Source: Pseudorhizobium pelagicum
GTDB lineage: Bacteria > Pseudomonadota > Alphaproteobacteria > Rhizobiales > Rhizobiaceae
Assembly (NCBI GenBank): GCA_000722615.1
Contig: JOKI01000017.1
Location: 62,001-126,000 of the forward strand
Length of the DNA: 64,000 nt
Reading direction: 5' to 3'
In this document: piece after piece, positions 56,864 through 64,000 of the stretch
Numbering within the stretch: position 1 is the stretch's first letter
How the letters are laid out: each line of letters opens with the position of its first letter
The notes under the pieces: generated by a model
Databases searched by the model: none
Told to the model about the DNA's origin: nothing
What the model saw: only the letters and a program-made list of their open reading frames with translations
Program-made: the position numbers and the translations under genes

Positions 56864-56889
56864 AACTCCCCCGGCAAGCCGGGGGAGTT
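56864..56889 (-). terminator. terminator of porin 2
   Basis: AACTCCCCCGGC (56864-56875) pairs with GCCGGGGGAGTT (56878-56889) across a 2-base gap. It lies 12 bp beyond the porin 2 stop on the minus strand and is followed by TTCTCT, a short T-rich tail. Confidence 0.7.
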
Positions 56890-56900
56890 CTGTAGCCGAA

Positions 56901-57935
56901 TTAGAAGCTACGCTGCAGACGGACGAAGCCGTCAACGTAGTCGTCTGCACCGTCACGGTCGTTGTACTGAGCCGAGACCTTCATGGACATGCCGCTGGTG
57001 ATTGCGTAATCAACAGTCAGGCCGGCGCGCCAGCCGTCGTTGTCCGTGAAGTCGCCGCCGACGAGGCCGATGCCGTTGAAGTACTGCACACCTGGGGTGA
57101 GCGTGAACTTCTCGGTTGCCTTGAAGGCGTAGGAAGCAGCGATCGTCCACTCAGCAGTATCGTAGTAGATGTTCTGGCCGGAAGACCAGATGCCTGCGAG
57201 CTGCAGGGTGCCAGGACCGACGCCAGCCGAAACGATAGCGCGAACTGCACCGTTTTCAGCGTCGAAGTCGTAGGAGCCGAGCAGGTCGAAAGCAGCTGCG
57301 CCGAGCGAAGCCGTTACGATACCTTCGAGGCCGAGGTGCTGACCGACCGAGTATTCGCCGGTGGCCGTATTGCGGCTGATTTCGTCAAGCTGGATACCAG
57401 CCGTGAAAGCATCGCCAGTGTAGATGTAAGCGATCGAGGTCAGACGGTTCGAGCCGAGCGCGTCGGTTTCGCCGTTGATGCCCTTATCCCACCAGTTCAG
57501 GTAGGTACCGGCCTTGAAGCCGCCGAGCTGCAGGTAAACTTCGTCGAGAACGAACTCGTTGGTGCCGGTTACGAGATCGCCAGTACGCGGGCTGTCGGTC
57601 GAGTTGATCTGCATGCCGATGTAGCCGGTCAGTTCGCCGAGCTCAGTGTCCGACTTCGAAGTGAAGTTTACACGTGCACGGGTCCATGCATCCCAGTTGT
57701 CGCCAGCGTAGGAGTCGTCACGGTCGTCGAAGTCGACCTGGAAACGAACGTAGCCGTCGATCTTGAGGCAGGTTTCGGTGCCCGGGATGTAGAAGTAGCC
57801 AGTGCCGAATGCGTCGCAAACGCGAACGTATTCCATGGGCTCAGGCTCAGCAGCGATGATGGCGTCGGCAGCCTGGGCGCCGGATACTGCTGCGAGGGCA
57901 GCAGCGGAGCCGAGAAGAAGGCTCTTGATGTTCAT
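56901..57935 (-). CDS. Omp/RopA-type porin 2
   Basis: A 344-residue paralogue of porin 1, with the same signal peptide (one extra Gly) and mature start (EPMEYVRVCDAFGTGYFYIPG). It ends in VRLQRSF. TGGAGGT precedes the ATG. Several codon choices (frequent GTT, GCT and GAA forms) suggest a highly expressed gene. The two porins share long identical stretches near the 5' end but differ in the surface loops, as expected from duplication followed by loop divergence. Confidence 0.94.
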   Translation of the reverse strand: MNIKSLLLGSAAALAAVSGAQAADAIIAAEPEPMEYVRVCDAFGTGYFYIPGTETCLKIDGYVRFQVDFDDRDDSYAGDNWDAWTRARVNFTSKSDTELGELTGYIGMQINSTDSPRTGDLVTGTNEFVLDEVYLQLGGFKAGTYLNWWDKGINGETDALGSNRLTSIAYIYTGDAFTAGIQLDEISRNTATGEYSVGQHLGLEGIVTASLGAAAFDLLGSYDFDAENGAVRAIVSAGVGPGTLQLAGIWSSGQNIYYDTAEWTIAASYAFKATEKFTLTPGVQYFNGIGLVGGDFTDNDGWRAGLTVDYAITSGMSMKVSAQYNDRDGADDYVDGFVRLQRSF

Positions 57936-58558
57936 TTTTGACCTCCAGTCAAAGTTTCGTAAGGGTCTGGGTTCTTTTGCTGAAGGACAGCGTTCCCTGC
58001 CCCATCCCCGTCGATTGCTAGAAGACGGACGATCCACCGCCTCGCTTCCGAGAGTGAAAATACAAGACGGGGGATGTCATGCAATCAGGAACTTGCAGGA
58101 AGTCCCATTCCCGCCCCTGCTTACGGGGGTCCTGTTGCGCAAAGGACACAAATGTGGCGAGCGGGCCCGTTCAAAGTTTATAGATCGTTAAGAAACGGCT
58201 TGATCCGCAGGCACTTAGGAGTGGCAGACCGGACGGACGGACGGACTCGAGCGAGGCCTTTGCGCCCGAATCGTGCCGCAAAAGGGCCTTTTCTCGAAAA
58301 GGGCCGCCTGCAGATTCGGGCAAGGCATACGAACGGCGTCCCGTTCTCAGCCAACAGCCCCGCGGCTCCGAATCTGGTGCCGCTTGTTTCCGCGGTCAGC
58401 GACTCGCTGGCAACCGATGGCCGACATCGGCACGCCGCAACGCGGCCCGGTTCTGCGATTGCCGCGAAAACAGCAAAGTGATGCGGCTTGATGCCATTGC
58501 TTTCGACCTTCCGGCTCGAGAGACGTTGATGTCGACATCCCTCAGTCAGGAAGACAAC
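57936..58558. other. 623-bp intergenic region upstream of porin 2
   Basis: Contains the porin 2 leader and presumably its promoter. A CGGA tetramer run (about 58228-58246) and the direct repeat AAAAGGGCC on either side of TTTTCTCG (58279-58304) are visible. ORFs on both strands look like shadows (Arg/Ala/Pro-rich, no ribosome binding site). I could not identify a promoter with confidence. Confidence 0.5.
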
Positions 58559-58969
58559 GTGACCTTCACTCCTCTCCTTCTCCGAGTCGCTCTGCTGACA
58601 CTCCTGCTGCAAGCGTCCTCGGCGGCGTCCGCCCAGCCGTTGGCGCGAATCGGGGATGGGCCCGACGCGGCGCTCGTGGTTGCGGATGCGGCCTGCGGCC
58701 CCGGCTGGTCCAGGACGGCCCGCGGCACATGCCGCAGAACCCTGCAGGAACCCGTGCCGACGCCGCGCTGGCGGCCACCCGGTCAACAGCGAGAGCTTCT
58801 TCGGCCCGGCGGCGAGCCTGCTCCCGTCCTGCGTCGGGCGGCGCCTCAAGAACTCGATGGCCCGCCGCCACCGCATCTGCGTTGGTCGCCACCACCGCCG
58901 CCGCCGCGCTGGCAGGACACCAGACCGACACTTCCCGGCGGGCTTTCCAATCCTGCTGGGCGCCCCTGA
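58559..58969 (+). CDS. exported proline-rich hypothetical protein
   Basis: A 136-residue protein with an N-terminal signal peptide (TPLLLRVALLTLLLQASSAA). ACGPGWSRTARGTCRRT follows, a Cys pair flanking a Gly/Arg loop like those in small rhizobial secreted proteins, then a Pro/Arg-rich tail. AGGAAG lies 7 bases before GTG 58559; in-frame ATGs at 58478 and 58529 are less well placed. Composition is unusual, so confidence is moderate. Confidence 0.5.
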   Translation: MTFTPLLLRVALLTLLLQASSAASAQPLARIGDGPDAALVVADAACGPGWSRTARGTCRRTLQEPVPTPRWRPPGQQRELLRPGGEPAPVLRRAAPQELDGPPPPHLRWSPPPPPPRWQDTRPTLPGGLSNPAGRP

Positions 58970-59104
58970 GATGGAGCGGGTCTTGAACCAACCTTCCACG
59001 AGCCGGTTGATGCGCCCCCTATATAAAGACAGCGGCCACCGACCCTCGGTGCCGGATCATGCCGACGGTTGTCCGATCTCGCTGCCATGCTGTAACGATG
59101 GACC

Positions 59105-59773
59105 ATGAAGATCTGGCTGACAGCGTTGTTGCTCGCTCTTGTGTCCGTGTGCGGTGCCGCTGCGCACGGCGTACGGGTACCGAAGGATACCTCCGGTATC
59201 ACCATTGCCCCTTTGTCTCATGGGCAGATGAAAGTGATTGCCGACCATAGAGACGACATCCACCTGCTGGCCACATGGCTAGCCGACCGGGACGCGCAGG
59301 TCCGCGACCTGTTGGCATTCAGCCGCCTCCAATATGCAAAATGCTTATGGGGAATGATGCCGGGCAGCATCAATGACGAAGCGAGCCCCTTCAATGAATG
59401 CAGCCATGCCTATCTTGCTGCAGACCAGGCCATCCTTCTTCGCATGCGGACCCTGCCCCACTGGCCGGAAAAGACGGCCCAGCTGTTCGATACCGTGGAG
59501 CGCAGCATGATCGTCAGCGGCTCCTCTCTCGTCCTCTGCGCCTACAGCGCCACAAGCTTCAACACCGCGTCGCCCGTCGGTCCCGACTGGCACGACTTTA
59601 TAATCCACATGCCGAGCCTCCTGACGGCGCTGGCAGCAACAGCCGGTCTCCTTCTTTCCCTGGGCCTCCTGATCGTCCTGGTCCGGACGGAGATGGCGAG
59701 ATCCCGGCATTCAGGCGGAAGCACGCCTCCCACGCCGGCCGGACTGGACGTCTCCGGCACCGTTGCCGGATAG
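59105..59773 (+). CDS. uncharacterised membrane-anchored periplasmic protein (222 aa)
   Basis: Starts with a signal peptide (MKIWLTALLLALVSVCGAAA). A periplasmic helical domain with three cysteines (residues ~22-165) leads to one transmembrane helix (TALAATAGLLLSLGLLIVLV) and a short cytoplasmic Ser/Pro-rich tail. I do not recognise a family. It precedes the GH15 gene by 93 bp. Confidence 0.65.
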   Translation: MKIWLTALLLALVSVCGAAAHGVRVPKDTSGITIAPLSHGQMKVIADHRDDIHLLATWLADRDAQVRDLLAFSRLQYAKCLWGMMPGSINDEASPFNECSHAYLAADQAILLRMRTLPHWPEKTAQLFDTVERSMIVSGSSLVLCAYSATSFNTASPVGPDWHDFIIHMPSLLTALAATAGLLLSLGLLIVLVRTEMARSRHSGGSTPPTPAGLDVSGTVAG

Positions 59774-59866
59774 GCCTGCGGGAACCGGCACCACCCCCGA
59801 TCTGATCTGCATTTTCCTCGCGGACGTAACGACAGGCACGGGGCAAAACAGCAAGAAGAGGCAAGA

Positions 59867-61675
59867 ATGGCATCACGGATCGAAGACTATGGGATGATCG
59901 GGGACTGCGAGACGGCAGCCCTGGTCTCCCGAATGGGCTCCATCGACTGGCTGTGCTTTCCGCGATTCGATTCGCCCGCCTGCTTCGCTTCCCTTCTCGG
60001 GACGGACGAAAACGGCCACTGGTCGATCACACCGCGGCTGCCTGTCCTCGACGTGCGCCGCGCCTACGTCGAGGATACTCTGGTCCTGGAGACGGAATTC
60101 GTCACCGAAGGCGGTCGTGCGGCGATCTTCGACTTCATGCCGCCGCGCGACGGCTCCAGCAATCTGGTGCGGATCATCGAAGGCCGGCAGGGCGAGGTGG
60201 AATTCGACATCGACCTCGTCATGCGCTTCGACTACGGGCGCAGCGTGCCCTGGGTGACGCATGACGCTTCAGGCCGGCTGACGGCGGTGGCCGGCCCCGA
60301 CCGGCTGACGCTGCAAAGCCCGGTGGACCTGAAGGGAGAGGATTTTCACAGCAAGGGCAGCGTTGTTGTCTCGGAAGGGCAGCGGATCGCCTTCACCCTC
60401 ACCCACAGCCCGTCGCACGAACCGGTGCCGGTCGCCCAGGATCCGGAAGCAACCCTGCAGCAGACCGTGCTTTTCTGGCAGGAGTTCGTCAGCCGCTGCC
60501 CGTCGGTCAACAGCTATACGGAGACCGTCAAAAGGTCGCTGATCACGCTGAAGGCGATGACCTACCTGCCGACGGGCGGCATCGTCGCCTCGGTGACGAC
60601 CTCGCTGCCGGAGGCACTCGGCGGCCCGCGCAACTGGGACTACCGCTACTGCTGGCTGCGCGACGCGACGATGACGCTGATGGCCTTCATGGATCTCGGC
60701 TATCTCGACGAGGCCGCCGCCTGGCGGGAATGGCTGATGCGGGCGGTGGCCGGAACGCCGGAGCAGATGCAGATCATGTATGGCGTGGGTGGCGAGCGGC
60801 ATCTTCCGGAATGGGAGGTGGACTGGCTTGCCGGCTACGAGGGCTCGCAGCCGGTGCGGGTCGGCAATGCCGCAGCGGGACAGTTCCAGTTGGACATCTA
60901 CGGAGAGGTGGCCGATGCGCTGGCGCAGGCGCGCCGGCACGGCCTGCCGCCCCACCCCCGCAGCGCGTCGCTGGCCGGCGTGCTGCTTCCCTTCCTGGAA
61001 AAGGTGTGGCGCGAACCGGACGAGGGGATCTGGGAGGTCCGCAGCGGACGAGCCCATTTCACGCATTCGAAAGTGATGGCCTGGGTGGCCTTCGACCGGG
61101 CATCGCGCCTTGCCGAGGAATTCGGGGGAGAGGCGGAAGCCGTCCGCCGGTGGCGCCAGGTTGCCGACGAAATTCACGCCGACGTCTGCAGCAACGGCTA
61201 CGACGAGGAGCTCGGCAGCTTCGTCCAGTCCTATGGATCCAAGGTACTCGACGCCAGCCTTCTGCAGATCCCCCTCGTCGGCTTCCTGCCGCCAGACGAT
61301 CCTCGCGTCGTCTCGACCGTCGAGGCGATCGAGCGGCGGCTCATCCGCGATGGCCTCGTGCTGCGCTACGAGACCGAGGTCGCCGACGACGGCCTGCCCT
61401 CGGGTGAAGGTGCCTTCCTCGTCTGCAGCTTCTGGCTCTGCGACGCGCTTGTCCTTCTGGGGCGATATGCCGATGCCAAACGGTTCTACGAAAAGCTCGT
61501 CGGCCTCTGCAACGACGTCGGCCTTCTCTCGGAGGAATACGACCCGGTCGCCGGCCGCATGCTGGGCAATTTCCCGCAGGCCTTCAGCCATATCGGGCTG
61601 ATCAGCACGGCCCTCAACCTGGCCCGCATCGAAGGACCGGCCGAAGAGCGATCGCTACCGGTCGAAGGGCCGTAG
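59867..61675 (+). CDS. glycoside hydrolase family 15 protein
   Basis: A 602-residue GH15 enzyme (glucoamylase/trehalase type). EDYGMIGDCETAALVSRMGS, then IDWLCFPRFDSPACFASLLG are the family entry motifs; LGGPRNWDYRYCWLRDAT holds the general acid region, and later FLVCSFWLCDALVLLGR is the second catalytic stretch. It acts on alpha-glucosides such as trehalose or isomaltose; which cannot be said. No signal peptide, so it is cytosolic. Confidence 0.92.
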   Translation: MASRIEDYGMIGDCETAALVSRMGSIDWLCFPRFDSPACFASLLGTDENGHWSITPRLPVLDVRRAYVEDTLVLETEFVTEGGRAAIFDFMPPRDGSSNLVRIIEGRQGEVEFDIDLVMRFDYGRSVPWVTHDASGRLTAVAGPDRLTLQSPVDLKGEDFHSKGSVVVSEGQRIAFTLTHSPSHEPVPVAQDPEATLQQTVLFWQEFVSRCPSVNSYTETVKRSLITLKAMTYLPTGGIVASVTTSLPEALGGPRNWDYRYCWLRDATMTLMAFMDLGYLDEAAAWREWLMRAVAGTPEQMQIMYGVGGERHLPEWEVDWLAGYEGSQPVRVGNAAAGQFQLDIYGEVADALAQARRHGLPPHPRSASLAGVLLPFLEKVWREPDEGIWEVRSGRAHFTHSKVMAWVAFDRASRLAEEFGGEAEAVRRWRQVADEIHADVCSNGYDEELGSFVQSYGSKVLDASLLQIPLVGFLPPDDPRVVSTVEAIERRLIRDGLVLRYETEVADDGLPSGEGAFLVCSFWLCDALVLLGRYADAKRFYEKLVGLCNDVGLLSEEYDPVAGRMLGNFPQAFSHIGLISTALNLARIEGPAEERSLPVEGP

Positions 61676-61948
61676 CGGCGGTCGCCGAAGCGACGAACAC
61701 AGGCCTCGGGACCGGCATCTCTTCAAACAGGAGGGTTCGACAAGGAACTCAGGAGCGCCCCGGCGGTTGATCGACGCAAATTCTGCGCCTCGAACCCGCG
61801 GCCTTCCTCCAGCAATCGCCCGAAAGTTATCGGCGCCAGGAGTGATGCATCCGGGATTCGTCTCTGGGGGCGAGGTCCAGGAATGTCTGTCCGTTCCCTT
61901 CGTCGGGCAAACGGGCATTCGCTCACGGTATAATGGGAACAGACAGCA

Positions 61949-63028
61949 ATGAGCCATCACAGCGGCAGTTATCGAAACGTGGCGGCCATTATCGCCCTGA
62001 TGCTGCTCGTTATCCTGGCCGTTGTGTCTTTACTGCCCCTCATCGAGACCAACACCTGGTGGATCCGCTATCTGGATTTTCCCCGGCTCCAGTTCGCCAT
62101 TGCCATGTCGATCGTGCTGGCGCTGTACCTCGCTCTGCGGGGACGTCCCCGACCAAGGGACTGGATTGTCTTGGTCGGTGCCCTCTGCGCCCTGGCCTAT
62201 CAGATCTACAAGCTCCATCCCTACTCCGGTCTGGTGAACCCCGTAGCGGTGGCGCAGGCGGAGTGCCGTGAAGGACAATCAGTCCGCATCATGGTCGCCA
62301 ACGTAAAGCGAAGAAACGAGAGCGCGGATGTCTTTCTCGACCAGGGTTTAGCCACAGATCCCGACCTGCTGCTGGTCATGGAAACCGACGCCTGGTGGGA
62401 CGAACGGCTCGCTTCCCTGAGCAGCAGGTATCGACATCAGGTGCAGAGCATTCCCGACGATCACGCCTTCTACGGAATGCATCTTTTCTCGAAGCTGGAG
62501 CTGATATCGCCGGAATTCGATTTTTTCTTTGATGCCGTCACGCCGACGGTCGTCACACAGGTTCGGCTGCCGGGCGGGGAGACGGTTGGCTTCATCGGCG
62601 TTCATCCAAGGCCGCCTCTCGCCTGGTCACAGTCCACGACGATGCGCGATGCGCATCTGCTTCAGGCAGCACTGAGGGCGCGGCAGTCGGACGTGCCGAC
62701 CATCGTGGCCGGCGATTTCAACGCGGTGCCGTGGGAGAGGATCAACCGCCGCGCCATGCGGATCGGCCGCCTTATCGATCCGCGGGTCGGCCGCGGGCTC
62801 TATGCGACCTATGATACCGAGAGCATCCTGATGTCCTGGCCGCTCGACCAGATCCTGTTCCAGCCGCAGCTTACGTTACAGGACTTCGGCACGCTGCCCG
62901 ATTTCGGGTCCGATCACCGCGCGGTCGTTGCAACGCTTTGCCATGACGCTGCGGCCGCGCAGCATGCGCCGGAACTGCTCGCCGATGATCTTGCACAGGC
63001 AGAGGCATCCATCGACGCCGCCCGCTGA
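61949..63028 (+). CDS. membrane-anchored endonuclease/exonuclease/phosphatase family protein
   Basis: A 359-residue protein with three N-terminal hydrophobic helices (residues ~9-100), then an EEP (DNase I-like) domain. RIMVANVKRRNES, VMETDAWW, GVHPRPP, AGDFNAVPW and GSDHRAVV supply the metal and catalytic residues. The domain would lie outside the inner membrane. The substrate could be a phosphodiester lipid or nucleic acid. Confidence 0.88.
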   Translation: MSHHSGSYRNVAAIIALMLLVILAVVSLLPLIETNTWWIRYLDFPRLQFAIAMSIVLALYLALRGRPRPRDWIVLVGALCALAYQIYKLHPYSGLVNPVAVAQAECREGQSVRIMVANVKRRNESADVFLDQGLATDPDLLLVMETDAWWDERLASLSSRYRHQVQSIPDDHAFYGMHLFSKLELISPEFDFFFDAVTPTVVTQVRLPGGETVGFIGVHPRPPLAWSQSTTMRDAHLLQAALRARQSDVPTIVAGDFNAVPWERINRRAMRIGRLIDPRVGRGLYATYDTESILMSWPLDQILFQPQLTLQDFGTLPDFGSDHRAVVATLCHDAAAAQHAPELLADDLAQAEASIDAAR

Positions 63029-63046
63029 GGCAATAGAGAGTAGGCA

Positions 63047-63634
63047 TCAGCCGCTGAAGCCGAAATACCAGACCGCCACCGGAACTGCCGACAGGAGAAT
63101 GAGCGAAAGCACCACAAGGACTCCGTCGCGCGCGAGCAGCCCAGCCGCAAACAGCGCGATCACTGCCGACGCGATGGAACCCGAGGTTGGGATGATCTCC
63201 ATGAACGGCATGAAGAGGGTCAGCGCGAGGATCAGAGAGAGCGGCAGCCAGAGCCACGGCCGGTGGAACAGAAAAGTGAGCCGCGCCTTGAGGAACCGCT
63301 CCACGAACCGAACCGGTTTGCGCAACCAGCCTATCCCCTTGCAAAGCTTGGCAGTGGACATGCGGCGGCGGGTGACGAAGCCCGGAAGCCAGACACTGTC
63401 GCGGCCGATGATCATCTGCGCCACCAGGATGAAGACGATCACGGCAACCGTCGCCGTGATACCGGGAATGGCGCTCGCCGGCGACGTGGAGATCAACGAA
63501 AAGACCAACATCAGCGAACCAAAGGATCTGTGCCCAAGCTTCTCGATCACGTCCTGGATGGCGATGCTGTCGCCGTGCGCCGATTCCTCCAGCTGATCCA
63601 GAACATCACTGAGTGCGCGCGTTTTTTCTGCCAT
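63047..63634 (-). CDS. exoD: exopolysaccharide synthesis protein ExoD
   Basis: A 195-residue membrane protein with four to five hydrophobic segments. DQLEESAHGDSIAIQDVIEK, HRSFGSLMLVFSLISTSPAS and LPLSLILALTLFMPFMEIIP are the ExoD signatures. In Sinorhizobium exoD mutants show altered exopolysaccharide and alkali sensitivity; the molecular role is unsettled. ATG 63634 has GAGGAA upstream. Confidence 0.92.
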   Translation of the reverse strand: MAEKTRALSDVLDQLEESAHGDSIAIQDVIEKLGHRSFGSLMLVFSLISTSPASAIPGITATVAVIVFILVAQMIIGRDSVWLPGFVTRRRMSTAKLCKGIGWLRKPVRFVERFLKARLTFLFHRPWLWLPLSLILALTLFMPFMEIIPTSGSIASAVIALFAAGLLARDGVLVVLSLILLSAVPVAVWYFGFSG

Positions 63635-63951
63635 GCTTTCCTCGAAGATGATCATCCAGACGATCGCGGAAGATCCGTCAGGCTTGCCGGAAAAGGCCCG
63701 CCCCTGCGGCGCCCCGACCGAAGCGCGATTCGCCGACAGAACTCTCTGCGTCACCGCAGCAAACCCCGGCGGCTCTCGCCTTAATCATCAGCGACGGGAG
63801 AAAGTTCCACCGCGCCCGGATTCCGGAGCCCGGTCTTCAAGGCGAGAAGCTTGGATGCCGTGGCCGGACATGCAGCGCCGGCAGCCATCAAGGCCGGAGC
63901 CAGCGTCAAGCGCGGCAGTTAGAAGCATTGATTTGGGGGGATCGTTCAAAA

Positions 63952-64000
63952 TGGCGGAGAAGATGGGATTCGAACCCACGATACCCTTCCGGGTATACTC
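63952..64000 (-). tRNA. tRNA-Ser, 3' part (truncated by the window edge)
   Basis: On the minus strand the sequence ends with the T arm TGGGTTCGAATCCCA, the acceptor half CTTCTCC, discriminator G and encoded CCA. The preceding TACCCGGAAGGGTA is a long variable arm, which makes it class II; the G discriminator and acceptor sequence indicate Ser rather than Leu. The anticodon is outside the window. Confidence 0.9.

Noticed and set aside
58178..58999. 273-codon minus-strand ORF upstream of porin 2
   Set aside because: Low-complexity Arg/Gly/Ser content and overlap with a better-supported signal-peptide ORF on the plus strand.
61676..61948. Possible degenerate tRNA or small gene between GH15 and the EEP gene
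   Set aside because: A TCGAACCCG stretch resembles a T arm, but no matching acceptor or anticodon arm is found; the minus-strand ORF lacks a ribosome binding site.
63788..63979. Minus-strand ORF starting MGSNPIFSAI
   Set aside because: Its start lies inside the tRNA-Ser gene (T arm translated), a common artefact.

Overview
The window is chromosomal DNA from a high-GC alphaproteobacterium, most likely a member of the Rhizobiaceae. The evidence is the content and order of housekeeping genes (radA-cvpA-purF; recO, era-rnc-lepB-acpS; rsh-rpoZ), a psd-pssA pair, tandem RopA-type porins, ExoD, a DUF3563 miniprotein and GC-rich intergenic palindromes of the RIME type. Genes are dense, ATGA/GTGA overlaps are common, and I see no prophage, transposase or CRISPR array.

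Layout. 1-9.5 kb: radA end, cvpA, purF, a short-chain dehydrogenase, cysS, then a repeat-flanked DUF559 nuclease and a tightly packed run of two GFA-type zinc proteins, a 38-residue membrane peptide, a proline iminopeptidase and a citramalate-synthase-type enzyme. 9.5-17.9 kb: methyltransferase, RarD, LOG-family enzyme, LysM protein, Atm1-type ABC exporter, psd-pssA. 17.9-23.8 kb: LysE, SRAP, YnfA, NUDIX, YgfZ, an HD hydrolase, a tyrosine phosphatase and several unknowns. 23.9-27.8 kb: MscS channel and a NitT/TauT-type ABC importer with a palindromic leader. 27.8-31.3 kb: an HWE histidine kinase, kaiB and kaiC in one operon, a KaiA-less timer module. 31.4-38 kb: DUF2339 membrane protein, HD, MOSC, EamA and MFS proteins. 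38-49.5 kb: recO, a secreted protein, a PAS protein, era-rnc-lepB-acpS, then a 1,024-residue octapeptide-repeat protein placed between acpS and rsh, DUF3563, rsh, rpoZ. 49.8-64 kb: NYN protein, YbhN-type protein, smpB, dapA, slt, two porins, two uncharacterised exported proteins, GH15, a membrane-anchored EEP-family protein, exoD and the 3' part of a tRNA-Ser.

The two most notable loci are the octapeptide-repeat gene at 43268-46342 and the kaiC-kaiB-HWE kinase operon. The repeat gene consists almost entirely of an 8-residue motif arranged in 405-bp higher-order units, and has an exact CtrA-type box upstream. The KaiC has a C-terminal coiled-coil extension and a Ser-Ser phosphosite pair. Functions come from recognisable motifs and family knowledge only; no database search was possible.
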